DNA of 64,000 nt from Engelhardtia mirabilis (GTDB lineage: Bacteria > Planctomycetota > UBA1135 > GCA-002686595). The translations under genes and the position numbers were made by a program. Numbering within the stretch: position 1 is the stretch's first letter; every line of letters begins with the position of its first letter. This document shows, in pieces, positions 1 through 8,568 of this stretch. The DNA is taken from NCBI RefSeq assembly GCF_007748095.1, contig NZ_CP036287.1:1984001-2048000 (forward strand), read 5' to 3'. Below the pieces are notes generated by a model, which saw only the letters and a program-made list of their open reading frames with translations, was not told where the DNA came from and ran no database searches.

Positions 1-1
1 G

Positions 2-385
2 CTGATCGACGTGCCCTACAGCCTGGCCACCCTCTACGAGCCCACGCATCTCTCGGTCCACGCCATGCCGGCCGCCGCCCGCGAGGAGGCCGCGACGCGC
101 CTGGAGTGGTTCATGGCCCGCTCGCGCCTGGCCGAGCACTACGAGTACCTGGTGGACTCCGCCAAGGTCCTGCTGGCCGACATGCGCCAGCCGTCGCCCG
201 CGCCCTACCGCGAGCTGATGCGCACCTTCAACCTCTTCACCAACGACCTCGACGCCGACCGCGGCCAGAGCCTCGCCGCCTCCTGCCCCGAGCTGTGGCA
301 GTACATCCGCGAGGACCCGGACTACACCTGGACCGACGAGCGGGTCTACGCCCCGCGCGCGCAGGGCGCGGAGCCCGCCGCCTGA
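2..385 (+). CDS. C-terminal fragment of an unidentified protein (possibly radical SAM)
   Basis: The reading frame is open from the first full codon of the window, so the gene begins upstream and only about 127 C-terminal residues are seen. The visible part is hydrophilic, rich in Arg, Glu and aromatic residues, with no signal or membrane segment. The tail resembles the helical C-terminal part of twitch-domain radical SAM proteins, but the catalytic part lies outside the window, so this is a weak guess. A GTG at 11 could be misread as a start. The tRNA gene follows 91 bp downstream on the same strand. Confidence 0.5.
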   Translation: MIDVPYSLATLYEPTHLSVHAMPAAAREEAATRLEWFMARSRLAEHYEYLVDSAKVLLADMRQPSPAPYRELMRTFNLFTNDLDADRGQSLAASCPELWQYIREDPDYTWTDERVYAPRAQGAEPAA

Positions 386-476
386 GGCCCGCGAGCGCGG
401 GGAGCTGCCGCGCAGCCCTCCGCCGACTCATGGGGCGGACCCCGCGCTATGCTGCGCCGGCGACGAGTCGTCGCGT

Positions 477-553
477 GGGCCCTTAGCTCAGTCGGTTAGA
501 GCAGGCGACTCATAATCGCTTGGTCCAGGGTTCGAGTCCCTGAGGGCCCACCA
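477..553 (+). tRNA. tRNA-Ile2 (anticodon CAU, lysidine-modified)
   Basis: A full cloverleaf can be folded: 7-bp acceptor stem 477-483/543-549, D stem 486-489/499-502, anticodon stem 504-508/516-520, loop CTCATAA with anticodon CAT at 511-513, five-base variable loop, T stem 526-530/538-542 with loop TTCGAGT, discriminator A550 and encoded CCA 551-553. The anticodon arm is the one I know from the E. coli minor isoleucine tRNA (ileX/ileY), not from initiator or elongator tRNA-Met. C34 is therefore expected to be converted to lysidine by TilS so that AUA is read. A standard scanner may label it tRNA-Met. Confidence 0.93.
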
Positions 554-698
554 CCCGATCGCCCGCGGGATCTGAAATGTAGGGCCTCACCTCCCCCGCG
601 TGGGGCACTGTCGCGACGCCAACATCGCTTCGGCGATCGAACGGACGGCGTCCTCCTCCGGTTGTGGAGTCAAAGCGGTCCGTTCGGAATCGAAGCGG

Positions 699-2030
699 TC
701 AAGAGTCCTCGGGGGGCTCGGGCTCAATCGGCCGGGCATAGACTCGAGCCGCACTAGTTCCGGAGCGAGCCGTCATGCGACGAGCCAGGTCCGTTAGGGC
801 GAGTGTGCAGACGCTGTTGGCCACCTGGGCCACGGGCCCTAGGCCCATGGCGTTCAGGGCGAATCCCATGAACAGGCCAGTCGTGGCGCCGAGGGCCCTG
901 GACACGTAGCGCTTGCGCGCGAACCCCAAGATGCCGACGTTGGTGCTTTGGTCTTCGTAGGCGACCTCGCACAGCTTGCGGCCGTAAAGCTGCAGCGCTT
1001 CCGCGAAGTCGCACGCCGCGGCTTCGGTGGGGGAGACCATCCAGGCTCTCAACGCCTCGACGTAAGTCAGTGCTTCGGCGCTGGCACGAAGGAGCTCCAG
1101 ATCGATCGAGGTCAGCCTCTCCAGCGCCTTGGTCGACGGCAGGGCGACTTCGCCCAAGAGCGTGCCACCCTCCACACCGGATGCGTCGTCGCGGGGGCCT
1201 TGGGTCGCTGCGGCGCAGTCGTACTCGAGGTTGACCGATGCACACTGACACCGAATTCGACTAGCGAAGTTCTGGTCGTAGACCTCGGTGACGATTCGGA
1301 AGAACAGATTGAGATCCCGCTTGGCGACGGGATCGTCGACGCCATCGATCAAGCTGGAGACTTCGATGAACTCGCCGCTCAGGTCGCGAATGCCGAGGGA
1401 CTCCCGGGCTTCTCGGAGCAGATCGCTGACCCGAAGGCCCCGGTGACCATCTTGTCGGGTTCGCTCGGCTGCCCGGTCCAGCCAGTTGGTGCGCCAATCG
1501 GCTCGGCGGTCCCAGAAGTCCAGCAGCGCCCTCCCGGTCTGCTGGGGCCCGAGGTAGTCCGACCATAGGGGAAGGGGGCGAGTGATTCGATCAGCGAGGC
1601 GCAATTGGAAGGTCTCTCCGAACGCGCGCGTGTCGACATCAACCGCAATGCTCCAAGGTGCTCTCCTCACCACACTCAGCGAGTCCAAGCGGGCTCCTAC
1701 AGCCGCCGACTCAGGGTGGCCGGCGGCAAAGCGAGATAGACCCTCACCGATATCCCTGAGGGAACGCTCGTCGCGAGTGCGAACGACCACCCATCCGTTT
1801 CTCAGTCCGCGCTCCAGCCAACTGGTCCCCGGACCGGCATTGAGGTGCCTCAGGAAATAGGGGTGGGCGAGCAGACCACCGTCAGCAATGTGCAGTTCGG
1901 GCAGCAAGAGCAGCGAGATACCCAGCGCGCCGGTCCAATCCGCGTAGGTGATGTGGAATCGCGAGGTCGGCTGGGACGCGGCGAAGTAGGTGCCGATCGG
2001 AACTCCCGACTCTCCATCGCTGTTCTTCAT
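699..2030 (-). CDS. Hypothetical protein, orphan
   Basis: 443-residue ORF with an ATG start at 2030. I do not recognise the family. The protein is mostly soluble and charged. One hydrophobic stretch near residues 390-425, rich in Gly, Ala, Leu and Met, could form one or two membrane segments near the C-terminus. There is no signal peptide and no clear Shine-Dalgarno. The DNA looks less GC-biased than its neighbours, and the gene sits between a tRNA gene and a foldback element, a common setting for acquired DNA. Antisense ORFs across it look like shadows. Confidence 0.6.
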   Translation of the reverse strand: MKNSDGESGVPIGTYFAASQPTSRFHITYADWTGALGISLLLLPELHIADGGLLAHPYFLRHLNAGPGTSWLERGLRNGWVVVRTRDERSLRDIGEGLSRFAAGHPESAAVGARLDSLSVVRRAPWSIAVDVDTRAFGETFQLRLADRITRPLPLWSDYLGPQQTGRALLDFWDRRADWRTNWLDRAAERTRQDGHRGLRVSDLLREARESLGIRDLSGEFIEVSSLIDGVDDPVAKRDLNLFFRIVTEVYDQNFASRIRCQCASVNLEYDCAAATQGPRDDASGVEGGTLLGEVALPSTKALERLTSIDLELLRASAEALTYVEALRAWMVSPTEAAACDFAEALQLYGRKLCEVAYEDQSTNVGILGFARKRYVSRALGATTGLFMGFALNAMGLGPVAQVANSVCTLALTDLARRMTARSGTSAARVYARPIEPEPPEDS

Positions 2031-2394
2031 GCGGTCGCGCCCCTCAAATTGGGCGCGACCTGATACGCCGTACCTCGCTGGGCATTCTGGGGGCGGACGA
2101 CCTAGCGCAACAGTGGCATCTGAGGCCGTCCAAGCGCCCAGGACGCGAGCACACCTTTTCGCAAGTTGCGCGGGGGGGCTCCGATTGGGGACGCCCCCCC
2201 CGCGCTCGGTCGCTCTAGTGTCCTGGATCAGAAATTCGGCGTCACTGCCCGGAGGTCCGATCGATGCTGGCTAGGCGCGCGGACGACGCGTATCCGCTGC
2301 GATACTCGGATGAGGCGCTGGCGACGCCAGCGGCGATCGGAGCCCGGGAAGTGACGCCGAATTTCTGATCCAGGACACTAGCTCGATTTGGACC
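2031..2394. other. Gene-free interval holding the foldback element
   Basis: 364 bp between the start of the orphan gene and the stop of the next minus-strand gene. Apart from the inverted-repeat element at 2215-2381, I see only GC-rich sequence with short G and C runs near 2170-2200. No credible ORF was found. Confidence 0.6.
2215..2381. mobile_element. 167-bp MITE-like foldback element, 31-bp perfect terminal inverted repeats
   Basis: The first 31 bases (2215-2245, beginning CTAGTGTCCTGGATCAGAAA) are the exact reverse complement of 2351-2381. The arms stay partly complementary inward: CCCGG, then TCCGATCG, then GCTGGC are shared. The whole element is thus close to one long palindrome around a short centre. 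It encodes nothing. Each end carries a TA inside CTAG, as expected for an IS630/Tc1-mariner-type element duplicating a TA target (family knowledge; no transposase is visible here). It starts 13 bp after the stop of the minus-strand gene at 2395, so its RNA hairpin could also terminate transcription. The outer 19 bp recur at 53061-53079. Confidence 0.75.
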
Positions 2395-3642
2395 TCAGCC
2401 CCGCCGCGGCTTCGTCACCACCAGCGACGGGATGGTCGGGATGGGCGGGTAGCGCAGGGACATGCGGAAGACGCGGAAGTCGTCCAGGTTCCAGTCCAGG
2501 CGCTGGCAGACCTTGCCGAGCATCTCGGTCCAGCGGGGGACCTCGTTGCCGCCGAGTTGGTCGCGGCCGGGGCCGAGCTCCTCGAGGCGCGGCGGGACCG
2601 GGAGCAGGTAGGGGCTCTGCTTGTAGCTGCCGCCGCCGACGCCGATCTCCATGCGGCTCGTCACCTCCACCCGGGGCGGCAGCTCCCACGGCACGTCCTT
2701 GTGGATCAGAAGATCCATGGTGGCGAGCTCGGTGGGGGTGTTGAGCGGGATGTTGTAGGCGACCGAGGGCTCGTCGTCGTTGCCGTAGACCGACTGCTCG
2801 CGGCGCACGAACCAGGCGAAGGCACACGAGAACGCGGCGGTGTTGCCGACCTCGCCCTCGGCCAGCTCGTAGACGGTGCCCAGGGGCACCTCCACGGCGC
2901 GGATCTCCGGTAGGGGGTCGGTGCAGTGGTCGAGCAGGAAGGCCGGGCCGTCGCGCCCCTCGAGCGAGCGCTCGATCGGCTTGGCCACGTCGTCCTTGCG
3001 TCGGCCCTCGCCGTCGTAGCGCACGTTGAACGACAGAGGCCACTTGGCGTCACCGCGCAGGCGGCGGAAGTCGCACAGCCCGCCGATCGACGCGTAGTCG
3101 ATCACCGTCGGGTCTTCGGCGCACGGCGCCACGAATTGGGCGCCGAAGCGCACCCGCGCCTGGACGCCCCAGGTGGAGCTGTTGCCCTGGAAGGACAACT
3201 TGCGGTTGGCCTCCTGCAGCGGACTCTCGGCGCCGCCGGGGAAGCTGCTGCCGACCATCAGCTCGAGGGTGCCGCGGTCGCCCGCGTGCAGCTCGACCAT
3301 CGTGTCGAAGGCGTCGCAGGCCTCGCGCGCGGCGCGCAGGGCGTCGGTGCTGGCACCGGCGCGCTCCATGGCCTCCAGGAAGATCTTCAACCCCGCACGA
3401 CCTGGAACGTGGGGGAGGGCCTCGGCGGCGTCTGGTGTGGACACGATCTTGGCCGCTTTCCAGGCCAAGTTCTTGTTCACACCCAGCTGGCGCGCGAGGC
3501 GGCGAGGAACACTGGGGTCGGCCTCGACCGAATCGAGCAGCTCGGTCAACGCATTGCGCAGACCGTGCATGGCTTGTTCCAGATGGCGCTGGAAACTCGA
3601 CGATTGGCGCGGGGGGGCGGCCTGTAGAGTTTTGTCAAACAT
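2395..3642 (-). CDS. Hypothetical protein with N-terminal HTH-like segment
   Basis: 415 residues, ATG start at 3642. Residues 45-67 (PRRLARQLGVNKNLAWKAAK core) look like a helix-turn-helix: a helix, a Gly-Val turn, then a second helix. The segment up to about residue 120 is helical. The remaining 290 residues are unfamiliar, with many Trp, Tyr and Pro residues, and could be a ligand- or partner-binding part. No signal peptide or membrane helix is present. This suggests a large transcription regulator or an unknown cytosolic protein. The foldback element lies immediately downstream. Confidence 0.6.
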   Translation of the reverse strand: MFDKTLQAAPPRQSSSFQRHLEQAMHGLRNALTELLDSVEADPSVPRRLARQLGVNKNLAWKAAKIVSTPDAAEALPHVPGRAGLKIFLEAMERAGASTDALRAAREACDAFDTMVELHAGDRGTLELMVGSSFPGGAESPLQEANRKLSFQGNSSTWGVQARVRFGAQFVAPCAEDPTVIDYASIGGLCDFRRLRGDAKWPLSFNVRYDGEGRRKDDVAKPIERSLEGRDGPAFLLDHCTDPLPEIRAVEVPLGTVYELAEGEVGNTAAFSCAFAWFVRREQSVYGNDDEPSVAYNIPLNTPTELATMDLLIHKDVPWELPPRVEVTSRMEIGVGGGSYKQSPYLLPVPPRLEELGPGRDQLGGNEVPRWTEMLGKVCQRLDWNLDDFRVFRMSLRYPPIPTIPSLVVTKPRRG

Positions 3643-3831
3643 GGGCAGATGACCGGGGCAAGAGTTACCCGGGTCGGGCGAGCCTAGGCGAATCCCCCCG
3701 TGGCGAGAACCACGGGTTGGCGCGTCTGGGCTGAGTGGGGTCTGAGGGCCCTGGGGAAGGGTCCGAGGGGGAGGCGGCCTTGCCCGCCCCCCACCCGAGC
3801 CCGCGCCCCGAAGGGCACCCCTCGGCCGGCT

Positions 3832-5247
3832 TCAGAGGGACGGATAACGTCCCGGGAAGCGGTTCTGAACGTCGGCGACCAGACGATCCCGCGTGCGGTG
3901 CGACTCCCCTTCGGAAAGCAACAACCAGGGCACGATGGCCTCCTCGACCTGGCTGTCAGTCAGCTGGTTGGGCTGCCAGCCAACCGCGCGCCAGAAGGGG
4001 TCGTTGCCCTCGTCGCGGCGCTCGAAGAGCGACTCGAGGGCGGCTTGGAAGGCCGGATCGCTGGCACCGCCCAGGCGCACGATCTGGTTCACGCAGGCGT
4101 GGGCCGAGTAGTCCGGCTGCTGTTCGAGCGCGGGCAGCAACTCGAGTCCCGCTCTGATTGCGTCGTCGCCGCCGGCGCGCAGGCGCAGGGCCGCGATCTG
4201 CAGCTCGCCCACCTCGCGCGGATCGAGGGCAGCCGAAAGGCTGGCGGCGTCGCGCGGACTCAGCATGTCTACCGCGCGGCGGAACGACGTCTCGTCGTTC
4301 GCCAGCAGTTGCATGTACTCGACACGCTCGTGCTCCTCGACGTACAGCACGTGACCGCTGAGCTGGGAGCGGAAGTCCTGGGTCAGCTCTTTCTGGTCCG
4401 TGGATTCACGGGACTCCAACTCGCCGAGCTGCGCCACGAGCGACTCCGCGTTGGCGCGCCAATCGCGGTGCAGCAAGAGCGAGGCCGCCCGCGCCCGCGC
4501 CAGGGGCGCGACCTCGGGGTCGGCGATCAGCACCTGGAGCTCGGGCTCGATCGCCAGCGAGGGCTCGGTGGCCCAGGCTTGCATGAGGCGGATCGAGTCG
4601 ATCTGGTCGGATTCGCCGACGATGCGATCGCCATTGCCGCCCTGGGCTTCGACCAGGCCCACCAACAGCTCGGGCGTGGCGAAGCGTCCCAGATCGTCGA
4701 GGGCGACGAACAGCACGCGGCCGTTACCTTCCGAACCGGTGACGAGGCCCAGGGCGCTCGCGATCAGGTTCGTCGGCGTCCACGGCGCGAAGTCCGCGGG
4801 GGAGATCTCCGCGTCGATCACCGCCCGGTTGAGCAGGGCCGCCAAAGCCATATCCAGGTGCCGATCGGCTCGCTCGTCGGCCATGAATTCCAGCAGCCTC
4901 TCGACGCTCTCGGGCCCGCCTGCGAGCCATTCGTCGATCAAGACTCGAGCGCGATGCTGATCTCGGTCGGTCAGGGCCTTGGCGAGCTGCTCGAGCAGCT
5001 CGCCGTCGCGCTCAACCGTCGCAATTGTTTCTCTCACGGCGGGGCGACGGCTGCTGGTCTCCAGGGGAGCCAGTTGGTGGTTCACCTCAGGGCTGGCCAG
5101 CGGGTGCTGGGGCTGGCTCTCGCCCGCGTGACCGGTGCTCACAGCAGCGGGGCCGAACAACACCGCTGCCACGGCGCCCACGAAGATCGACGCGAGCAGT
5201 CGCGAGCGCCGATCGATCTCATGTTGCTTTCGGATCATGGGGCTCAT
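3832..5247 (-). CDS. Exported alpha-helical repeat protein (HEAT-like), unknown role
   Basis: 471 residues from the ATG at 5247. A longer reading to 5277 is possible, but the chosen ATG overlaps the stop of the upstream gene (TGATG), which suggests coupled translation. The basic N-terminus is followed by a hydrophobic segment (RLLASIFVGAVAAVLFG), a signal peptide or membrane anchor. The rest is built from short Leu/Ala/Glu/Asp-rich helices, as in HEAT/ARM-like scaffolds. No catalytic motif was seen. It forms a two-gene operon with the Cys-containing secreted protein upstream, so the two may act together in the periplasm. Confidence 0.6.
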   Translation of the reverse strand: MSPMIRKQHEIDRRSRLLASIFVGAVAAVLFGPAAVSTGHAGESQPQHPLASPEVNHQLAPLETSSRRPAVRETIATVERDGELLEQLAKALTDRDQHRARVLIDEWLAGGPESVERLLEFMADERADRHLDMALAALLNRAVIDAEISPADFAPWTPTNLIASALGLVTGSEGNGRVLFVALDDLGRFATPELLVGLVEAQGGNGDRIVGESDQIDSIRLMQAWATEPSLAIEPELQVLIADPEVAPLARARAASLLLHRDWRANAESLVAQLGELESRESTDQKELTQDFRSQLSGHVLYVEEHERVEYMQLLANDETSFRRAVDMLSPRDAASLSAALDPREVGELQIAALRLRAGGDDAIRAGLELLPALEQQPDYSAHACVNQIVRLGGASDPAFQAALESLFERRDEGNDPFWRAVGWQPNQLTDSQVEEAIVPWLLLSEGESHRTRDRLVADVQNRFPGRYPSL

Positions 5248-5747
5248 CAGTTCGAACCTCCGATCAGGCCGTCGCACTCGATCTCGCTGAAGGTCTCGAA
5301 GGAGTCCGGCGAGACATCCTGGTCACCGTCCTTGACGCAGTAGGGCGTGAACGGCTGTCCGGCGCAGTAGTAACTCTGGAACTGGTAGAAATCGACTCCG
5401 GAGGTCAGACGCCTGAAGCCGTCTTTGGGGGCACGACCCATGTGTGTCGGCTTGATCTTGATCTTCGAGGGGCACTTGGGCTCGCTGTGAACCACGTCGT
5501 TACCGTCCGCGTCCTGACCGATCACGCTGTCGACCAGGCTCGCGTCGGCGCAGGCGTCGGGGCCGACCCAGACGACCGCTGCGGGCTGCGACGCGGCGCC
5601 CTCATTGGGGCAAGCGCTGCCGGGCTCTTCCTGATAGCCGCCGGAGGGGGCCGTTGCGTTCTGGCTGTGACCGGTGGGGGACGTCGCCGAGAAGAGAGCG
5701 AGCGCGCTGAGGGCTGCGATCGCGTGGGAGGAACGGAATCGAATCAT
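5247..5747 (-). CDS. Small secreted cysteine-containing protein, unknown
   Basis: 166 residues from an ATG at 5747, chosen because a signal peptide follows directly (hydrophobic core AIAALSALALFSA, cleavage likely near GHSQ). An upstream TTG at 5810 would add 21 residues of untypical sequence. The mature part has six Cys, spread as in SAC, DAC, PKC, YYC, PYC and IEC contexts, which fits up to three disulfides. There are also Asp-rich loops near residues 130-145. The stop overlaps the start of the next gene by one base. I do not recognise the family. Confidence 0.6.
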   Translation of the reverse strand: MIRFRSSHAIAALSALALFSATSPTGHSQNATAPSGGYQEEPGSACPNEGAASQPAAVVWVGPDACADASLVDSVIGQDADGNDVVHSEPKCPSKIKIKPTHMGRAPKDGFRRLTSGVDFYQFQSYYCAGQPFTPYCVKDGDQDVSPDSFETFSEIECDGLIGGSN

Positions 5748-5894
5748 CGAAGGATGGAGGTTGGGCTCGAAGGCTGAGGGGGACACCTTTCGGGGAGCAC
5801 CCCGTTCCAACGAGGCAGCTCCTTCACCGCGTCCGAATGGACGCAGTGACTTCGAGCGACGACCGGGTACGGCCTCCCGGCGGCGCCCTGGTCC

Positions 5895-7292
5895 CTACCC
5901 GTCGCGGCGGATGGCCCCGCCCGTACGACGCGAAGTGACCAACTCCTCCAACTGCTGGTCTGTCAGACGCTCGCGCTTCAGGAACAGCGTCGCCAGTGCT
6001 TGGATGGCCAAGACGGCGCCGCATCCGGAGGCGAGCCAGGCGCCCGGCGCGACGTATCCCGCGAGGCCTTCGAGCCACCACGGGCGTGTTGCGAAGGCCG
6101 CAACGACGAGGCCGCAGAGCACGTCCACCAGCGCTTGGATCCGGTGCGCGTGGTGGGTGCCGAGGACGATCCGGAGACCGATCGGCAGGACCAGGAAGGC
6201 CGCGATCAGCGCACCCAATCCGCTCTCCCAGCCGGTGTACGGTCCGCTCTCCGAACGGATCCAGACCATGCCGAGGGAGGCGATGCCGACGGCGCAGACG
6301 GCCACGGCCAGCCAGGACTGGCGCACGGCCAACTCGTTGGCCGCGGCGCGCGCGGCCAGCACTCGGGCGGGCTCCCGGCGCGCCTCGGTGACAGGGCGGT
6401 TCAGTCGGCGGATGGCGCTGAGTGTGTCGCCGATACTGCTGGTGCGGCTCTCAGGATTCGGATCCAGGGCGCGCAGGATCGGCTCGTCGAGCTCTTCGTC
6501 GACACCCGCGGTCGATGACGGGGGCGAGAAGTTCCCGACCGAGAGGCTCCCGGTCAGCATCTCGTAGACCACCGCGCCGAAGGCGTAGACGTCCGCGCGG
6601 GTGTCGACGGTGGCGCCGATCTTCATCAGCTCGGGCGCGATGTAGACGCGCGAGCCGAGGGTCTGGTTGGTCTGGGTCAGGGACTCGAGGTCCGGATCGA
6701 GCACCTTGGCGATGCCGAAGTCGGCGACCTTGACGTGACCTTCGTCGTCGATCAGCACGTTCTCGGGCTTGATGTCCCGGTGCACGACATTGCGCTGGTG
6801 GGCGTGTTGCAGAGCCGCGCCGAGCTGCGAGGCGATGTCCAGCACCTCGGTCTGGGTCAACTGTCCTTCGCGCAGGAGCTCCCGCAGGTTGGTGCCGTTG
6901 ACGTACTCCAGCACCATCCAGGCGAGCTCATCGTCCTGCCCGAAGTCGAACACCGTGAGGATGTTGTCGTGCTGGAGCTTGGCCATGGTCCGCGCCTCGG
7001 CCTCGAAGCGCTGACGCCATTCGGAGGCACGCGACGGGTCGGAGGGGGGCAGCAGGACCTTGATCGCCACCGGGCGGTCGAACTTCTTCTCCGTGGCCAG
7101 GTAGACGGCTCCCATGCCGCCCACTCCGAGCAGTTCCTTGATCTCGAACCCGGGGAGCCGCTTGGCCAGGCGCTGGCCGTAGTCCTCGAGGTCGACGACC
7201 GGCCGACGCTCGAGGGCCGTCGTGAGGACACGAATGGCCCCCGCTGCGGACGCGCGTCCGACTTGCTTGGGGGGGGTCATGGTCGCGAGCAT
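5895..7292 (-). CDS. Membrane-anchored Ser/Thr protein kinase (PknB-like) with C-terminal helices
   Basis: 465 residues. The N-terminal 48 residues are a linker. The kinase domain runs about 49-300: glycine loop GVGGMGAVY (56-64), VAIK lysine (K78), HRDIKPEN catalytic loop (H171-D173), DFG (191-193) and APE-like YIAPELM (217-223). All catalytic residues are intact, so it should phosphorylate Ser/Thr. Four hydrophobic segments follow, near 327-345, 358-378, 386-402 and 417-438, and the protein ends with a charged tail. There is no extracellular sensor domain. The sigma-factor gene lies upstream on the same strand, the pairing often found in planctomycetes, so it probably acts in that signalling chain. 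Confidence 0.92.
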   Translation of the reverse strand: MLATMTPPKQVGRASAAGAIRVLTTALERRPVVDLEDYGQRLAKRLPGFEIKELLGVGGMGAVYLATEKKFDRPVAIKVLLPPSDPSRASEWRQRFEAEARTMAKLQHDNILTVFDFGQDDELAWMVLEYVNGTNLRELLREGQLTQTEVLDIASQLGAALQHAHQRNVVHRDIKPENVLIDDEGHVKVADFGIAKVLDPDLESLTQTNQTLGSRVYIAPELMKIGATVDTRADVYAFGAVVYEMLTGSLSVGNFSPPSSTAGVDEELDEPILRALDPNPESRTSSIGDTLSAIRRLNRPVTEARREPARVLAARAAANELAVRQSWLAVAVCAVGIASLGMVWIRSESGPYTGWESGLGALIAAFLVLPIGLRIVLGTHHAHRIQALVDVLCGLVVAAFATRPWWLEGLAGYVAPGAWLASGCGAVLAIQALATLFLKRERLTDQQLEELVTSRRTGGAIRRDG

Positions 7293-7648
7293 GGGAGAAG
7301 TCCTGTCTCGACCTCCCAGGAACGCAGTTTCCCGCGCCCGTTACGGTCGGGAGCCGGGATTTCGCAATTCGCCGCCCAGGTTCTCCCGGCGGAGGCAGCG
7401 AGCGCCGCTATGGCGGGGGAGCTGCCCTTCCGGCGGCGATTCCCCAGGGATCCGCAAGCGCCAGTTGGCGGGGCCTTGGGTCCCGATTCGCGGTCGATCC
7501 GGCCTTGTCGGCAGCGGCCGCGGGGGCGTCGACCCCGCCGATGGGCGCATCGGAACCAGGGGGGGCCGGGTCCGCTCTGGCTGGCTCGGTCCAGCGGCGG
7601 GCCGCGCCGGGACGCCCTGCGAATCGGCCCGCCCGACGGGCGGCCGGC
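7293..7648. other. Gene-free interval between sigma factor and kinase
   Basis: 356 bp of very GC-rich DNA. It contains a probable terminator hairpin near 7625-7646, directly after the sigma-factor stop codon. No other credible feature was seen. The kinase may be transcribed from its own promoter here, but I cannot point to one. Confidence 0.5.
7625..7646 (-). terminator. Hairpin 3 nt after the sigma-factor stop
   Basis: CGGCC (7625-7629) pairs with GGCCG (7642-7646) and GCCC (7631-7634) with GGGC (7638-7641), leaving one bulged C and a GAC loop. It is a nine-pair GC-only stem without a T-tract. Confidence 0.45.
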
Positions 7649-8374
7649 TCAGCGGCCCTTGGGCCCTTCCAGGGCCTGGATCAGCTCGCGCAGCTCCTCG
7701 TCCTCGTCCAAACCGGACCCCAGGGTCGCCCGAGCTTGGGTGCGGAGCTGGTTGGCGAAGCGTTCTCGCAGGCGGTGGCGGGCGACCCGCATCGCCACGG
7801 GGGTCATCTCGAACTCGGCGGGATCGACGCCGGCGGCCCGGTCTCCGGTTTCGAGCTCCGATGACAGGGCGTCGAAGAGCCGCCGCTTGCCCGCGCGGAT
7901 GTATTCGGTCTGGAGCGCGTCCCGGGCGCGATTGATGACCTCGAGCGCCCACTCCTTGCGGTAGAGCGCCTCGGCATCGAGCCCGTCCTCGGGCTCCAGG
8001 CGGTAGCGAGCTTCCGCGCTGTCCAGGTCGAGGGATTGCGGCACGAATCCGCCGCCGCGCTTGATGCTGGTCGCGCGCCGGTATTCGTCGCGCAGGTAGT
8101 TCTCCAGAGACGTCAGCAGCCAGGAGCGGAAGCGGCCGTTCGCCTGGTCGAGGCGCGAGATACCGCTGCGGCTCAGCAGGGTCGCGAACAGCCCCTGGAC
8201 CGCGTCAGCGGCGTCGTCCATCGACTTGCCGCGGCGCCGCAGGTAGGCGTACAGCGGATACCAATAGATCTCGATCAGCGTGCCGAGCGCCGCTCTGCCG
8301 TCGTCGGAGCCCGAGTCTCCGGCTTGGCGGACCAGGTCCCAGTGGGTGGTGTGGAAGTTGCTGTCGAGCTGCAC
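7649..8374 (-). CDS. ECF-type sigma-70 family RNA polymerase sigma factor
   Basis: 241 residues from a GTG at 8374. The frame is open to 8521, but this GTG has a GGAGGAG ribosome-binding site nine bases upstream (8384-8390), and the protein then begins MQLDSNFHTTHWDLV, the usual opening of this planctomycete sigma class. A sigma region 2-like helix (LIEIYWYPLYAYLRRRGKS, then a DAADAVQGLF stretch) binds core polymerase and the -10 element. Region 4 is less canonical: the C-terminal segment around VAMRVARHRLRERFANQLR should provide the -35-reading helix. It is divergent from the AIM24 gene cluster and upstream of a Ser/Thr kinase, so kinase-controlled activity is a reasonable inference. Confidence 0.88.
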   Translation of the reverse strand: MQLDSNFHTTHWDLVRQAGDSGSDDGRAALGTLIEIYWYPLYAYLRRRGKSMDDAADAVQGLFATLLSRSGISRLDQANGRFRSWLLTSLENYLRDEYRRATSIKRGGGFVPQSLDLDSAEARYRLEPEDGLDAEALYRKEWALEVINRARDALQTEYIRAGKRRLFDALSSELETGDRAAGVDPAEFEMTPVAMRVARHRLRERFANQLRTQARATLGSGLDEDEELRELIQALEGPKGR

Positions 8375-8383
8375 CGCTGCGTT

Positions 8384-8390
8384 CTCCTCC
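8384..8390 (-). promoter_or_regulatory. Shine-Dalgarno GGAGGAG deciding the sigma-factor start
   Basis: The minus strand reads GGAGGAG, then nine bases, then GTG at 8374. No comparable site precedes the GTG at 8521. Confidence 0.7.
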
Positions 8391-8568
8391 CCGGGCGGAG
8401 CGCCCTCGGGGATCGCATCAAAGACTACCCCGCCCGGAGCCGATCGGGTGCGCCAGGGTCGCGCCTGCCTTGAACCTCGGACGCCGACGACCGCACTCGT
8501 CCCGGACCACCGCGGTTCCACCTGCGCTCGGCCCTTGACCCCGGGGACACGATTGCGATCCTGAACCG

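Noticed and set aside
5748..5810. N-terminal extension of the small Cys protein from a TTG
   Set aside because: The signal peptide begins at the ATG at 5747 and the extension has no typical features.
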